This document shows positions 63,949 to 64,000 of a stretch of 64,000 nt of DNA, piece by piece. The stretch is taken from positions 124,001 through 188,000 of the forward strand of contig NZ_MSJR01000007.1 of assembly GCF_002078605.1 (NCBI RefSeq), given 5' to 3'. The notes beneath the pieces are model-generated. The model did not search any database. It saw only the letters and a list, made by a program, of their open reading frames with translations, and was not told the origin of the DNA. Origin of the DNA: Salegentibacter sediminis. GTDB taxonomy: Bacteria > Bacteroidota > Bacteroidia > Flavobacteriales > Flavobacteriaceae. Within the stretch, counting starts at the first letter, position 1. Each line of letters starts with the position of its first letter. A program made the translations under genes and the position numbers.

Positions 63949-64000
63949 ATGAGCGCAGTCATAAAAGGAAAGTTTTCTAAAAATCTTTTTTCGCTGAAAT
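63949..64000 (+). CDS. Possible start of a gene divergent from ric (cut by window edge)
   Basis: An ATG at 63949 opens a plus-strand frame of 17 codons running off the right edge, with a basic start (S-A-V-I-K-G-K-F-S-K). It lies 52 bp from the ric start, in the right place for a divergent gene. The piece is too short for a family call. Confidence 0.3.
   Translation, partial: MSAVIKGKFSKNLFSLK

Overview
The window looks like an AT-rich chromosome segment (about 40% G+C by eye) from a marine-type Flavobacteriaceae bacterium, in the Gramella/Christiangramia, Salegentibacter or Zunongwangia neighbourhood. The evidence is the gene content (exosortase XrtF with its partner, class II HMG-CoA reductase next to a GYDIA-type GHMP kinase, SusB-like GH97, a Prc protease with a long C-terminal tail) and the many Bacteroidetes -7 promoter boxes (TAnnTTTG). 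No rRNA operon, CRISPR array, prophage, integrase or intact insertion sequence was found.

Layout. 1-8.65 kb (minus): a copper/silver efflux operon reading HYC_CC_PP-type Cys-rich protein, CusA-like RND pump, a four-helix-bundle protein, TolC, CusB-like adaptor with heavy-metal-binding and DUF3347 domains, a DUF3347 lipoprotein, and a truncated DUF305-type protein. 8.7-11.6 kb: XrtF and its associated protein, a GAF-domain methionine sulfoxide reductase and a MacB-type permease. 11.7-18.8 kb (plus): purH, then the rod-shape cluster mreB-mreC-mreD-mrdA-rodA. 18.9-26.5 kb: prc, then surE, a small membrane protein, lpxB, an NlpC/P60 lipoprotein and comEC, then a secreted thioredoxin. 26.6-30.4 kb (minus): a DPP IV-type peptidase and a POT peptide transporter. 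30.6-32.8 kb (plus): mevalonate genes. 32.9-40.5 kb (minus): an envelope cluster of coaX, outer-membrane barrel, TPR protein, lptC, small membrane protein, CNNM/CBS protein and a PpiD-like isomerase. tRNA-Phe follows with a textbook promoter and terminator.

40.9-48.5 kb (minus): a TetR-headed ABC-2 export operon (TolC, HlyD, two ATPases, two permeases, two accessory proteins) with an operator at the TetR promoter. 48.7-54.8 kb (minus): a second tripartite RND pump (TolC, adaptor, pump) followed by a small GlnB-like protein. Its promoter lacks a -33 box but has a Crp-like palindrome centred near -41.5, and a second copy lies further upstream. 55.1-60.8 kb (minus): hemerythrin protein, AtoE-like transporter, SRPBCC protein, DUF5694 protein and a SusB-like GH97 glucosidase with its own palindromic control region. 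61.0-64.0 kb: a Cys-free Crp/Fnr regulator, a heme-copper-oxidase-like/NnrS-like membrane protein and the iron-sulfur repair protein Ric, which together suggest a nitrosative/oxidative stress module. The 355-bp gap before ric carries a 30-bp direct repeat.

Most of the window is conserved core chromosome. The least explained parts are the four-helix-bundle gene inserted in the Cu efflux operon, the paired Crp-like sites at the RND pump, the small protein ending that RND operon, the GH97 operator, and the duplicated 30-mer at ric. No clearly new multi-gene system is evident from the sequence alone.
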